A stretch of DNA of 64,000 bases. It comes from Alphaproteobacteria bacterium. Lineage in GTDB: Bacteria > Pseudomonadota > Alphaproteobacteria > Ferrovibrionales > Ferrovibrionaceae. The notes under the pieces were generated by a model, which saw only the letters and a list, made by a program, of their open reading frames with translations, was not told the origin of the DNA and made no database searches. The stretch is taken from contig CANJGB010000002.1 of the NCBI GenBank assembly GCA_947473805.1, positions 89,192-153,191 on the forward strand, given 5' to 3'. A program made the translations under genes and the position numbers. Below are positions 53,133 to 63,140 of the stretch, piece by piece (position 1 is the stretch's first letter; the number at the start of each line of letters is the position of its first letter).

Positions 53133-56108
53133 TTAGGGTTGCGTGTCGATTCGCGCGGCCGGAATTGTCAGTGAGACGATGGTGCCTTGGCCGGGTTTGC
53201 TCTCGATGGCAAGCTGTCCGCCGTGAAGCGCCATGAGCGCGTGGGCGAGGGGCAGGCCAAGGCCGGTGCCGTCATGCCTGCGGGACAGCGAGCTGTCGAC
53301 CTGCCGGAACGGCTGCATCGCCACCGTGATCTCGTCCGCCGTCATGCCGATGCCGGTGTCGGCGATGCGCAGGATCAGGTCGCCGCCCGGCACATACTCC
53401 ATGCTTACCTTCACGCTCCCGCCGGGCGGCGTAAACTTGATGGCGTTGGAAACCAGGTTCAGCACCACCTGCTTCAACTTGAGAGGGTCGCCCCACACAA
53501 CCGGCGGAGCTGACGGGAGGTCGAGAGACAGCGTGACCTCGGACTCCCGCGCGCGGTCGGCGGTCAGGGTGATGCAGGCCTGGATGGTCTGCTCGAGGTG
53601 GACATGGTCTTCGCGCAGTTCCAGTCGGCCCGCCTCAATCTTCGACAGGTCGAGGATGTCGTTGATAATCGCCAGAAGATGTGTGCCGCTGCTATGCATG
53701 TCGCGCGCATAATCCCGGTAGCGTTCGTTGCCGATCGGGCCGAACATCTCGTGCAGCATGACTTCGGAAAAGCCGATCACGGCGTTCAGCGGCGTGCGCA
53801 GTTCGTGGCTCATATTGGCAAGAAATTCCGACTTTGTGCGATTGGCTGCTTCTGCTTCGTCGCGCGCCTTGGCCAGGTTTTCTGCGAGGGTAAGTAGTTC
53901 GCGGCCCTGCTGTTCCAGACGCTGTCGGATGGCTTCCAGTTCGACCAGGCGCGCCTCCAGTTCCTGTTGCCCCCGCCGGACTTCGGTGATGTCGATGGAG
54001 AGGGCGACAACGTCGCCGTCGGAGGTACGGCGACGCTGAAAAAGGTAGACGCGGCCGTCGTGAAACTTGCGTTCCACGGTGACGGAGCGGTCTTTAAGAC
54101 CGTCAGTGCGCATTGCCTCGCGCGTTGATTCCTCAAGGTTTGGGCCGGACAGGGCGATATTGGCCTCAAGCACCTCCTGGTAGCGCATGCCGGGTTTCAG
54201 GAAGGGCTCCAGCTGGGGGTACATCTCGACGGTGCGCCGGTTGAACATGATCAGTCGTTCGTCGGGGTCCCACAACGTGAAACCCTCCTGAATACCTTCA
54301 ATGGCATGGCGCAACCGCGCCTCGCTGGCTTTCAGGGCGGCCTGCGCCTGCTCGCGATCGGTGACGTCGTTATACGTGCTGATGAACCAGCCGTTGGGAA
54401 GCGGCTGGTGAACACATTCATAACGCCGGCCGAAACGTGTGATTGTCTTGATGACCCGGCGGTTCGAGCGGGCGATACGGCGCAGTTTCCCCAGGACAGC
54501 CTTTGTGTTTCCGGCACTTTGGCCCATGTAGCTGTGGTCGAGGTTGACAGCTTCCTCCAGGGTCATGCCCGGCTTTACCTTGGCCTGGCCGCCGGCGAAG
54601 ATTTCGCGATAGCGTCGGTTGCACAGCAGCATCCGCTCATCAGCATCGTACAGCGAAACCCCCTGCTCGATATTGTCCAGGCTGGCCTGCATAATGAAGG
54701 ACTGGCGGATCAGTTCCTTGCCCTGCTCGTCGATATGCCGGCGCGCTTCTTCCAGTTCCGTAACACGCTGGCGCAGTTCGGATTCCTGCCGGCGCATCTC
54801 GGTGATATCGATACTGATCGATACATAGTCGCCACCTGCCGTGCGATGGCGCTGGATCAGGTAGGTGCGGCCATCGGTGAAGTGCCGCTCGATGACTTCA
54901 TGATGCGCTTCCGCCCGTTCCGCCAGTAGCGTCGAGATGCTGCGTCCCTGCGGGTCCAGCCCACCTTCCTCAAGATTGAGGCGAAGCACTTCGGAGTAGT
55001 GCACACCGGGCTTCAGCGCCGGCGCCAGGTAAGGATACATCTCCAGGGCGCGCTGGTTGAACAGCACCAGGCGATCCTCAGTGTCCCACAGAATGAAGGC
55101 TTCCTCGATGCTGTCCAGCGCCAGACGCAGGCGCTCGTCGGAATTCGCGACCGCCTGTTCGGCCTGTCTCTTGGCGGTGATGTCCATCATCACGCCTTGC
55201 CAGACCTGTGTCCCGTCCGGGCGAAGGACGATGCGGGCGCGCATATGCACCCATTTCATCTCGCCGCCAAGCGACTGAAGGCGCACCTCGTTTTCCCAGG
55301 CGCCCATGTCCCTGGCGCCGCGGCGCCGGCTTTCCAATGCTTTTGCCCGGTCGGCTTCCGGGATGAGATTGAACAGGCTGTTGGGATCCGCCATCACCTG
55401 CTCGGGCGTCAGGCCGGATATGTGGCGAATTCCCTCGCTGACGAATTCGTACTTCGTCGAACCATCGGGGAAGACAAGCCATGTATAGGTTGCAGCGGGC
55501 AGATGGCCAGCCAGCGACTGCAAGGTCTGCGTCAGGCGTCCAACCGTGTCGGCGCGCCGGCCATGCTCGATGGCAATCCCCGCGATACGGGCAATGCTGC
55601 TCAGGGCACTGCGTTCTGCGGGCAAGGGTGCGCGCGGCGCGCGAAAATAGATCGCAAAGCTGCCCAGCGCCACGCCATCGCGGCCAATGACCAGTTCAGA
55701 CCAGCACGCCCTGAGGCCGTGGGCGCGCGCCGCTTCCCGGTAGTCCGTCCATAGCGGATCGGTCAGGATGTCCTTAGCAGCGACGAATTCCCGCCGGTAC
55801 ATGGCGGTCCCGCAACACCCGCCCTTGGGCCCGACAGGGGCTCCATCGACGGCGCTGATGAAAGCCGCGGGCAGATTCGGCGAGGCGGTATTCTTTGTCA
55901 CTCCCCTCTGGGTATCGTGCAGGACCAGGCTGCCAAGGGAGGTGGGGATGACGGCTTCGATGGCGAGGCAGAGACGCTCGAAAACCTGGTCGAGCGGCGC
56001 ATCCTCGGCGATGAGCTCAAGTGCCGCCTGCTGCTGTTCCAGCAGAGCGAGCCGGATGACGTTTCCGGGTGCAGTGTCCGGCGGTTGCGCCTTTTTTCTG
56101 ACTGCCAT
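53133..56108 (-). CDS. Soluble GAF-PAS4 sensor histidine kinase
   Basis: A 991-residue cytosolic kinase with no membrane helix. A GAF domain (about 25-180) is followed by four PAS domains (about 205-320, 335-450, 470-590 and 600-715), two of them closely alike (IEEAFILWDTEDRLVLFNQRA and IQEGFTLWDPDERLIMFNRRT). A coiled coil precedes the HisKA domain with His768 in NMSHELRTPLN and an ATPase domain ending with GTGLGLPLAHALMALHGG. No receiver domain or response regulator is next to it, so its partner is elsewhere. The start at 56108 (MAVRKKAQP) follows GGGAG. Signals are probably internal ligands or redox state. Confidence 0.95.
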   Translation of the reverse strand: MAVRKKAQPPDTAPGNVIRLALLEQQQAALELIAEDAPLDQVFERLCLAIEAVIPTSLGSLVLHDTQRGVTKNTASPNLPAAFISAVDGAPVGPKGGCCGTAMYRREFVAAKDILTDPLWTDYREAARAHGLRACWSELVIGRDGVALGSFAIYFRAPRAPLPAERSALSSIARIAGIAIEHGRRADTVGRLTQTLQSLAGHLPAATYTWLVFPDGSTKYEFVSEGIRHISGLTPEQVMADPNSLFNLIPEADRAKALESRRRGARDMGAWENEVRLQSLGGEMKWVHMRARIVLRPDGTQVWQGVMMDITAKRQAEQAVANSDERLRLALDSIEEAFILWDTEDRLVLFNQRALEMYPYLAPALKPGVHYSEVLRLNLEEGGLDPQGRSISTLLAERAEAHHEVIERHFTDGRTYLIQRHRTAGGDYVSISIDITEMRRQESELRQRVTELEEARRHIDEQGKELIRQSFIMQASLDNIEQGVSLYDADERMLLCNRRYREIFAGGQAKVKPGMTLEEAVNLDHSYMGQSAGNTKAVLGKLRRIARSNRRVIKTITRFGRRYECVHQPLPNGWFISTYNDVTDREQAQAALKASEARLRHAIEGIQEGFTLWDPDERLIMFNRRTVEMYPQLEPFLKPGMRYQEVLEANIALSGPNLEESTREAMRTDGLKDRSVTVERKFHDGRVYLFQRRRTSDGDVVALSIDITEVRRGQQELEARLVELEAIRQRLEQQGRELLTLAENLAKARDEAEAANRTKSEFLANMSHELRTPLNAVIGFSEVMLHEMFGPIGNERYRDYARDMHSSGTHLLAIINDILDLSKIEAGRLELREDHVHLEQTIQACITLTADRARESEVTLSLDLPSAPPVVWGDPLKLKQVVLNLVSNAIKFTPPGGSVKVSMEYVPGGDLILRIADTGIGMTADEITVAMQPFRQVDSSLSRRHDGTGLGLPLAHALMALHGGQLAIESKPGQGTIVSLTIPAARIDTQP

Positions 56109-56193
56109 ACCGACCCGACTCCCAAGGGGCCAAGGCCGTAAGTCTAGCACTTCCGCCGGGCCCAGCAGACACCAATCGTGGGCGTCGATAGGC

Positions 56194-57174
56194 CTATACC
56201 GGGGCCGTATGGTTAATGGTTCGCGCGAACAAGACCGGATCGACATTGCCGCCCGATGCAACCGCGACGACGGTAGCGTAGGGCGGGGCCTTGGCTGAAA
56301 TCGCGGCCGCCATTGCTGCGGCACCACCTGGTTCCAGCACGATCTTGAGATACCCGAAGGCGGTCGCCATGGCGACTTCCACTTCGGCATCCGAAACGGT
56401 CAAGCCACTGGTGACGAGGCGTTGGATGACAGGAAAGGTCATTTCGCCGGGCATAGGCGATAACAGGGCGTCGCAGAACGAGGTTGCCCCATCGGGAACT
56501 CCCACCCGGTTCCCCGCGGCGAGCGAGCGCCGTGTGTCGTCATACGCCCCTGGCTCGACGACATGAACCTTCGCCGCCGGCAGGCGCGCGCGCAGGGCTG
56601 TCGCGGTACCGGCTGACAGGCCGCCGCCGCCACAATTGATCAGCACGGCGTCGGGCGCGACGCCCAGTTCTGCGCACTGCGCGGCGATCTCGAGGCCGAC
56701 CGTGCCCTGGCCCGCGATGATGTGCGGATCGTCGAATGGGGGCACGAGAATCAAGCCGCGCTCGGCCGCCAGCTTCGCGCCAATAGCCTCGCGGTTTTCC
56801 GTGTACCGGTCGTACAGCACCACTTCGGCGCCATAGGCCTTGGTATTGGTGATCTTGAGCGCTGGTGCATCCGCCGGCATGACGATGACGGCCGGCGCGC
56901 CCAGCACCTTGGCGGCATAAGCGACGCCCTGTGCATGGTTGCCGGACGAGAAGGCCACGACGCCGCGCCGGCGTTCCGCTGCATCGAGTTGGACAATGCG
57001 ATTGTACGCGCCCCGAATCTTGAACGAGCCCGTGCGCTGCAGGCATTCCGCCTTGACCAGCAGGCGAAAGCCCAGCCGTTCGTTCAGCAAAGGGTTTTCC
57101 AGCAGCGGCGTGCGCAGCGCCACCGGCGCGATGCGCGCGGCCGCGGCCTCGATGTCGGCAATGCCGACCGGCAT
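56194..57174 (-). CDS. Threonine/serine dehydratase, PLP-dependent
   Basis: A 326-residue type II PLP enzyme. The lysine is in TGSFKIRGAYN, the substrate loop is FSSGNHAQGVAYAAK and the phosphate-binding loop is NCGGGGLSAG. The length and lack of an ACT domain fit the catabolic threonine ammonia-lyase (TdcB-like) or serine racemase group rather than biosynthetic IlvA. Its ATG at 57174 is 1 nt after the hydrolase stop, so it is co-transcribed with the alpha/beta hydrolase and the transglycosylase. Confidence 0.93.
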   Translation of the reverse strand: MPVGIADIEAAAARIAPVALRTPLLENPLLNERLGFRLLVKAECLQRTGSFKIRGAYNRIVQLDAAERRRGVVAFSSGNHAQGVAYAAKVLGAPAVIVMPADAPALKITNTKAYGAEVVLYDRYTENREAIGAKLAAERGLILVPPFDDPHIIAGQGTVGLEIAAQCAELGVAPDAVLINCGGGGLSAGTATALRARLPAAKVHVVEPGAYDDTRRSLAAGNRVGVPDGATSFCDALLSPMPGEMTFPVIQRLVTSGLTVSDAEVEVAMATAFGYLKIVLEPGGAAAMAAAISAKAPPYATVVAVASGGNVDPVLFARTINHTAPV

Positions 57175-57175
57175 G

Positions 57176-58057
57176 TTAGAAGCGGGCGAGGAAGGCATCG
57201 ATAGCTGCCTCGCATTCCGGCTCATCCAGCAGCGGAACGTGGCCGCGGTTGGGGATCTCTGCCTGCACCAGATTTGGCATATCCACGGCCATGCGCTTGA
57301 ACACATCAGCGCTCAGCAGATCTGAAAGTGCGCCCCGGATGGCCAGCAGCGGAATCTCGCGCAGCGAATGAAACAGCGCCCACATGTCTGGCTGTTTGCC
57401 ATCGGCGCCCGACTGTTCCTTGAACGGCAAGGCGAGATTCAGGTCGTAGTCCAACCGGACATCGCCGCGCGCGGGATCTTCGACGAAGACGTTCTGCGCA
57501 AAGCGCAGCCAGCCCTCTTCTGACAGATCTGGTGAGGCATTGAGAAACTGGATGCGCAGGGCCTGCGCGGCAGCTTGGAAATTTGGCAGGCGAACGTCGG
57601 CGCCGACATAACCGGCAATCCGCGACAAACCTGCGGTATTCAGTTCAGGTCCTACATCGTTCAGGATGGCGCCGGCGACCGCGGAGGGCATCGCCGCGCC
57701 CATGGCCATCGTGACGATACCGCCCAGCGACGTTCCCATGAAAACCGCCCGATGGACGTTGGCCACCGTCAGCAGGGTCATCACGTCGGTGACGTAGGTG
57801 CGCGGGTGGTAGTTCCGCCAGTTCGGGTCGTAGGCGGAGCGGCCGCGGCCGCGATAGTCCATGGCCAGTACGCGGCGGTGCGGTGCGTGATGCAGCGCGA
57901 ACTGGTGGAAATCTTTCGAATTGCGCGTCAGGCCCGACAGGCATAGCAACGGCACGCGCGGGCTGTTGGGGTCGCCGTAGTCCCGATAGTAGATTTCGAT
58001 GTCGTCCTGGGCGCGGAAACGGCGTTCGACGAAGCCGGGATTGGACTGGACATTCAT
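57176..58057 (-). CDS. Alpha/beta hydrolase
   Basis: A 293-residue hydrolase. The nucleophile elbow is GTSLGGIVTMAMG (Ser), the oxyanion region is LLCLSGLTRNSKDFHQF, and the catalytic His lies in IPNRGHVPLLDEPE. The ATG at 58057 overlaps the transglycosylase stop (ATGA). It resembles 3-oxoadipate enol-lactonase-like enzymes, but the substrate is not predictable. Confidence 0.92.
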   Translation of the reverse strand: MNVQSNPGFVERRFRAQDDIEIYYRDYGDPNSPRVPLLCLSGLTRNSKDFHQFALHHAPHRRVLAMDYRGRGRSAYDPNWRNYHPRTYVTDVMTLLTVANVHRAVFMGTSLGGIVTMAMGAAMPSAVAGAILNDVGPELNTAGLSRIAGYVGADVRLPNFQAAAQALRIQFLNASPDLSEEGWLRFAQNVFVEDPARGDVRLDYDLNLALPFKEQSGADGKQPDMWALFHSLREIPLLAIRGALSDLLSADVFKRMAVDMPNLVQAEIPNRGHVPLLDEPECEAAIDAFLARF

Positions 58058-60270
58058 CGTGTCGGTTCCGTTTGAATGGCGGCTTCCTTGCGCCGGCCGC
58101 GCAGATCCAGTTCGATCTGGACCACGGCCTCGGACGGCTTCAGGCGATAGCGATAGACTTGCAGGCTCTCGGTTACGCGCTGGACATAGTTGCGGGTTTC
58201 CGAGAACGGGATCAGCTCGATCCAGTCCACGACATCCACACTGTACATGCGTGGGTCGCCCCAGTCCTTGATCCACTTTCTCACGCGCCCCTCTCCGGCA
58301 TTGTAGCCGGCAAGGGCCAGCGCAAAGCTGCCGTCCCAGTTGCCGAGCAGCGTGTTCAGATAGGCGCTGCCCAGCCGCGCGTTGTAGGCGGCGTCGCTGG
58401 TCAGCCAGTCAGCCTGGTATCCCAGCTGCAGGCCGCGCGAGACTTCCTTGGCGGTCGCCGGCATCAGCTGCATCAGGCCACGGGCGCCGGCGGGCGATAC
58501 CGCGTGTTGGTTGAACTCGCTTTCCTGCCGTGACAGGGCCAGTACGGCAGCGGGTTCGGGCAGGGGCTGGGCCGCCAGGACGTCGATGATCGGGAAGGCG
58601 CCATCGACCAGCAGCACGCCACGCTGTGCCGCGCGTTTCGCCGCCACCACGCCCAGGTCGACGCGGCCGATCTGGCGCGCCAGGGCGATGACCATGGCAT
58701 GTTCGTCGGGCTGTTCCGCCTGTTCCTGCAACCGCAGTATGAAGGCACGCAGACGGTCCTGCTGGTCCAGTTCGGCCAGTACTTGCGTCGCCTGCACGAC
58801 GGAGCGTTTTTCGAAGGCCTGGAATTTCTCGCGCGACGGCTGCGGGTCGGGCGGCAGCGGCAGCGTGCCGGTGCGACCCAGCTTTGCCAGGGCCAACTGG
58901 CCATAAAAGGTTGCCGGATGGTGCGCGGCTTCCGCATACCATTGGTTGGCGCGCTCGGCGTCGTTGCGTGCTTCTGCCGCCCGCCCGATCCAGTAGGCGC
59001 CGCGTGCACGGCTGACCGGAAAGCGCGCGACCTCGTAGCTGGCGAGGAAGTGCTGCGCGCCGACTTGTGCCTCGTTCAGGAAACGCAGCGCGATCCAGCC
59101 AGCCAGCCATTCCGCTTCCACCATCGACCGGTTGTCGAGTGGGCCATGGTTTGAGGCCAGTTGATAGGCGTCGCTGATGCGGCCCTCGTTGAGGGCAGTG
59201 CGGGCGCGGATTTGCCGTTCGGTCCACCACTTCTCCGCCCGGCCGAGATCGGCGACCGGCGCCAGCAGGATCGCCTCCACTGCGTCGGTCAGGCCCTTTT
59301 CGCGCCGCCAGCGCAGACGCTCGTAAGCCAGGCCCGCATCCGCCAGCAGGTTCGCCGGTACACTGGCAATTGCCTTGTCGATATTGCCGGTGCGGGTGAT
59401 CAGTGCAATACGCGCCTCGGCCAAGGCGCGCTGGCCTTGGTCAACGCGTGGCATCATGCGGCGCGCTGGCTCGATCTGCCGGTCCCACAACAGCCGGTTC
59501 AGGCGCGCATTGTGTTCCGTGGGGCCCAGATAGGTGTCGTATTTCCGGAGAATGTCGTTCTCGTCACGGCCGGCGAAATTGTCGCGCATCCACGCACTGC
59601 GGATCTGCTGCTTGGCTTCTTCCGTGCGGCCGAAGCGCAGCAGCGCCTCCGCCAGGCGCATGCGGCCGTCGCCGCTCACCGGCTCGCGATTGGCGAACCA
59701 GGCGATGACGCGGTCATCGGAGACATTGGCGTCCAGCACTTCTTCGGCACGCCGTTGCAGGGTCTCACGCGCCGGCCACTCCGCATGGGTGTCGATGAAG
59801 CGGGCGATATCCTCGAAGGCCGCGCCATTGCCGGGGCGCTGCAGCCAGACCCAGGTGACGATCTGAAGGGGAATATCGCTTTGGCATCGCAGCGCCGCGG
59901 TCCGCGCCTCGTCGTATTTGCCGGCTTCCAGCGCGTCGAAAGCCGCCTTTGCATTGGCGCGGTCGGAAGCGGACAGCGCGACGGCCGGCAGCCCGAGGGA
60001 AGGGCGCACGACCTTCGCGTTGGGCTTGGCCTGCTGTACCGGCGCCTTGGCGCTTGGGACAGGCTTTTTCGTCGTCGCAGGTTTCGCCGTTGCCGAAGGT
60101 TTTGATGTCTCGGTCGGTTTGGTCGTGACGTTCTTAACTGGCGCAGGCTTCGCCACCACCGGTTTCGCAACCGTGGGCGCGACCGGCTTGGCCGGCTTCT
60201 TTACCGTCTCCTCGGCCGCGAGTGCGGGCAACGAGACGAGCAGCAGGAGGGCGATCAGTGCGCGAAACAA
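58054..60270 (-). CDS. Soluble lytic murein transglycosylase
   Basis: A 738-residue periplasmic enzyme that cleaves peptidoglycan glycan strands. A signal peptide (MFRALIALLLLVSLPALA) is followed by a Pro/Lys/Ala-rich linker (about 22-90), an all-helical superhelix domain (about 95-560), and the SLT catalytic domain with the active Glu in SRQESEFNQHAVSPAGARGLMQLMPAT and AGYNAGEGRVRKWI. The low-complexity linker after the signal is unusually long. The hydrolase gene starts in its stop, so the operon runs transglycosylase-hydrolase-dehydratase. Confidence 0.95.
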   Translation of the reverse strand: MFRALIALLLLVSLPALAAEETVKKPAKPVAPTVAKPVVAKPAPVKNVTTKPTETSKPSATAKPATTKKPVPSAKAPVQQAKPNAKVVRPSLGLPAVALSASDRANAKAAFDALEAGKYDEARTAALRCQSDIPLQIVTWVWLQRPGNGAAFEDIARFIDTHAEWPARETLQRRAEEVLDANVSDDRVIAWFANREPVSGDGRMRLAEALLRFGRTEEAKQQIRSAWMRDNFAGRDENDILRKYDTYLGPTEHNARLNRLLWDRQIEPARRMMPRVDQGQRALAEARIALITRTGNIDKAIASVPANLLADAGLAYERLRWRREKGLTDAVEAILLAPVADLGRAEKWWTERQIRARTALNEGRISDAYQLASNHGPLDNRSMVEAEWLAGWIALRFLNEAQVGAQHFLASYEVARFPVSRARGAYWIGRAAEARNDAERANQWYAEAAHHPATFYGQLALAKLGRTGTLPLPPDPQPSREKFQAFEKRSVVQATQVLAELDQQDRLRAFILRLQEQAEQPDEHAMVIALARQIGRVDLGVVAAKRAAQRGVLLVDGAFPIIDVLAAQPLPEPAAVLALSRQESEFNQHAVSPAGARGLMQLMPATAKEVSRGLQLGYQADWLTSDAAYNARLGSAYLNTLLGNWDGSFALALAGYNAGEGRVRKWIKDWGDPRMYSVDVVDWIELIPFSETRNYVQRVTESLQVYRYRLKPSEAVVQIELDLRGRRKEAAIQTEPTR

Positions 60271-60337
60271 GAAATCTCCGGGGTGCGGATTCCCCGAATC
60301 ATAGCAAGTTATTGGGATTCAAGCAAAAAGCGCCATG

Positions 60338-62101
60338 TTACGCCCGCGCCGCACGGTAGACCTTCCCGGGACGTGCGCCAGTCAGCGCATCGCCCTCGGC
60401 GATCGATATGCCGTCCACCAGCGTCGCCAGATAACCGACCGAATCCTGGATCAGCCGCCGCCCGCCAGCGGGCAGGTCGTGCGCCACCCGGAGCGGCCCT
60501 AATTGGATACGCGCGGGGTCGAACACGTTGACGTCGGCGCGCAGGCCAGGCGCCAGCCGGCCACGGTCGGTAAAGCCGAAATGTTCGGCAATTGCACCGG
60601 TCATCAGATGAACCAGGCGCTCGGCCGGGATCAGCGGGCCCGCCTTGCGGTCGCGGTTCCAGAACGACATGCAGAACGTCGGGAAGGCGTTGTCGCAGAT
60701 CAGGCCGACATGGGCGCCGGCATCGCCCGCACCCATGATGGAGTTCGGGTGCATCAGCATCTCTCGCACCGCGCTGAGGTTGCCGGGCGTGAAATTGTAG
60801 AACGGGAAGTAGAGGAACGAGCGCCCGTCATCCTCCTTCACCACCCAGTCGTAGAGGATTTCGAGCGGCGACAGCCCCTGGGCCAGGGCCTGCGCGCGTA
60901 CCGAGGTCTCCGGGCGCGGCTCGCTGTCCGGCACGTCGCTCATGGTGAAGATGCGGTCCGACGTCTTTTCGAGATTGGCGAAGAAGTCTTCCCAGAAGGC
61001 GGGCAGGGTGGAATCGTCGCCGCACAGGGTGATCGGCTTTTCGGCCAGCACCTTGGCGCGGAAGGCCGGGTCACGCATGCGTCGGACCTGCTCAGGCAGT
61101 GGCAGATCCATGATGGTGCGATAGGTCGGATGGCCGACGAACGGGTGCAGCGTGACGCTCAAACCCATGATCATGCCGATGCCGCGGCTGGCCGCCTGCA
61201 TGCGCATCTTCAGACCGGCGGCATTCGCCGCCGCCGTACGGCGCATGGTGTCCTGCCACTGCGTGGGCGAGCCGGCCCGGTCCAGCAGGTTCAGGGACAG
61301 CGGCCGCCCCGCGGCGCGCGCCATCCGCTCCAGCAAATCGAACTCGGGATCAAACCCCTTGGGTCCGAGGTGCAGGTCAAAGTCAGTCGCGACATGCAGG
61401 ACGCGGTACGGCAGGTCGCGGAGGGTCGAGGCCAGGGCGACGACCTCGTGATAGTCCGCGTCGCAATCCGGAGTGGTGCCGCCGCCAACCATGCGGTGCG
61501 ACGAGATGCGTCCCGACGAGAAGCCGACAGCACCCGCCAGCAACGCCTCGCGCACGATCTTCTGCATGGCGGTTATGTCATCGGCGGTCGCCGGCGCATA
61601 GGACAGCGCGCGATCGCCCATGGCGTACAGGCGCACCGGCCCGTGTGTCACCTGCGCCGCGATGTTGATCGTGTGGGGAATGCCGTCCAGCGCGTCGAGA
61701 TATTCGCCGAAGGTGTCCCAGTTCCACTTCATGCCCTCGTGCAGCACCGGGCCGGGAATGTCCTCGACGCCCGACATCAGCGCGATCAGGCGTTGCTGTT
61801 CGCCGGGCTTCAGGGGGGCGAAGCCGACGCCGCAATTGCCCATGACCGCCGTGGTCACGCCGTGGCGCGACGACGGGTGCAGATCGCTGTCCCAGGTGGC
61901 CTGGCCATCGTAATGGGTATGGGCGTCGATGAAGCCGGGCGTGACCATGGCGCCATCCGCCTTCATCTCGCGCTTGGCCGGGCCGGTCAGCCGCCCGATT
62001 TCGGTAATGACACCGCCGGTAATGCCGATATCGGCCTGGTACGGTTTGCCACCACTGCCATCGACGATCTGGCCGCCGGTGATCTTGAGATCGTAAGTCA
62101 T
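60338..62101 (-). CDS. D-aminoacylase/N-acyl-D-amino-acid deacylase family amidohydrolase
   Basis: A 587-residue metal-dependent amidohydrolase. Metal histidines are in GFIDAHTHYDGQATWD, with MGNCGVGFAPLKP, LHVATDFDLHLGPKG and a distal catalytic Asp in MGAGDAGAHVGLICD. The N-terminal KITGGQIVDGSG and C-terminal ADVNVFDPARI are typical of the family. GTGAGGAAA precedes the ATG at 62101. It lies between the transglycosylase and dapA, which are usually adjacent in related genomes, so it may be an insertion in that neighbourhood. D-amino-acid release from peptidoglycan is an attractive guess, not shown. Confidence 0.92.
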   Translation of the reverse strand: MTYDLKITGGQIVDGSGGKPYQADIGITGGVITEIGRLTGPAKREMKADGAMVTPGFIDAHTHYDGQATWDSDLHPSSRHGVTTAVMGNCGVGFAPLKPGEQQRLIALMSGVEDIPGPVLHEGMKWNWDTFGEYLDALDGIPHTINIAAQVTHGPVRLYAMGDRALSYAPATADDITAMQKIVREALLAGAVGFSSGRISSHRMVGGGTTPDCDADYHEVVALASTLRDLPYRVLHVATDFDLHLGPKGFDPEFDLLERMARAAGRPLSLNLLDRAGSPTQWQDTMRRTAAANAAGLKMRMQAASRGIGMIMGLSVTLHPFVGHPTYRTIMDLPLPEQVRRMRDPAFRAKVLAEKPITLCGDDSTLPAFWEDFFANLEKTSDRIFTMSDVPDSEPRPETSVRAQALAQGLSPLEILYDWVVKEDDGRSFLYFPFYNFTPGNLSAVREMLMHPNSIMGAGDAGAHVGLICDNAFPTFCMSFWNRDRKAGPLIPAERLVHLMTGAIAEHFGFTDRGRLAPGLRADVNVFDPARIQLGPLRVAHDLPAGGRRLIQDSVGYLATLVDGISIAEGDALTGARPGKVYRAARA

Positions 62102-62228
62102 TGCTGTTTCCTCACCTTTGCCCGCCAGTCTAGGGGAAATCCGGCCCTTCGCCGAGGGCACAAATATTTGCTGCCGGGAGGCCTTGCCGCTATGGTCCTG
62201 CGCTGTTTGCCAAAACCCGGAACCCATC

Positions 62229-63140
62229 ATGACCGCCTTCGACCGCTCCGCCTTTCGTGGCTCCTTCGTTGCGCTGATCACGCCGTTCAAGAACGGCAAG
62301 GTCGACGAGAAGGCGTTCCAGGCCCTGGTTGAATGGCAGGTAAAGCAGGGCACGCATGGCTTGGTGCCCTGCGGAACGACGGGCGAATCGCCGACCCTGA
62401 CCCATGACGAACACAAGCGGGTGGTCGAACTGTGCATCGAGGCGGCCGCCGGCAAGGCCCCGGTCATGGCCGGCACCGGCTCGAACTCGACCGCCGAGGC
62501 GGTGGAACTGACCCACCACGCCCGCAAGGCCGGGGCCCAGGCGGCGCTGGTGGTGACACCCTATTACAACAAGCCGACCCAGGCGGGTCTGTATGCCCAT
62601 TACAAGGCGCTGAACGATGCCTGCCGCATGCCGGTTTTCGTCTACAACATCCCCGGTCGCAGTATTGTCGACGTCAGCGTCGATACCATGGCCGCTTTGG
62701 CCAAGTTGCCGAACATCGTTGGCTGCAAGGATGCGACCGGTGACCTGACGCGCCCGGCCAAGACGCGCCTGACCTGTGGCGCTGATTTCGTCCAGTTGGA
62801 TGGCGACGATGGCACTGCGCTGGCCTTCAACGCGGCCGGCGGCGTCGGTTGCATTTCCGTCACCGCGAACATTGCCCCGAAGCAGGTGGCGAAGTTCCAG
62901 GAGGCGATGATGGCCGGCGATTACGCCAAGGCGCGCAAGCTGAACGACGAACTGATGCCGCTGCACCATTCGCTATTCATCGAAACCAGCCCGGGCCCGG
63001 TCAAGTATGCCGCCGGCCTGCTGGGCCTCTGCGAGCCGGACATGCGCCTGCCCATGGTGCCGATCCAGGCCGCCAGCCGGAAGGCCGTCGAGGCGGCGCT
63101 CGAGCGTGTCGGCCTGCGTGGGAAGCGCAAGCCCAGGTGA
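62229..63140 (+). CDS. dapA: 4-hydroxy-tetrahydrodipicolinate synthase
   Basis: A 303-residue TIM-barrel lyase for lysine/DAP synthesis that condenses pyruvate with aspartate semialdehyde. The substrate loop is [15 protein letters not shown], the Tyr is in VYNIPGRS, and the Schiff-base Lys is in [11 protein letters not shown] chose the ATG at 62229 ([12 protein letters not shown]). The stop overlaps the smpB GTG start (GTGA), so the pair is coupled. Length fits the family. Confidence 0.96.
   Translation: MTAFDRSAFRGSFVALITPFKNGKVDEKAFQALVEWQVKQGTHGLVPCGTTGESPTLTHDEHKRVVELCIEAAAGKAPVMAGTGSNSTAEAVELTHHARKAGAQAALVVTPYYNKPTQAGLYAHYKALNDACRMPVFVYNIPGRSIVDVSVDTMAALAKLPNIVGCKDATGDLTRPAKTRLTCGADFVQLDGDDGTALAFNAAGGVGCISVTANIAPKQVAKFQEAMMAGDYAKARKLNDELMPLHHSLFIETSPGPVKYAAGLLGLCEPDMRLPMVPIQAASRKAVEAALERVGLRGKRKPR

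Noticed and set aside
52575..53174. 199-codon plus-strand frame opposite homospermidine synthase
   Set aside because: It is antisense to a clearly conserved enzyme and has no protein family features, as expected for high-GC shadow frames.
60024..60220. Lys/Pro/Ala repeats in the N-terminus of the transglycosylase as a possible separate repeat element
   Set aside because: They are a low-complexity protein linker after the signal peptide, common in envelope proteins, not a DNA repeat of its own.
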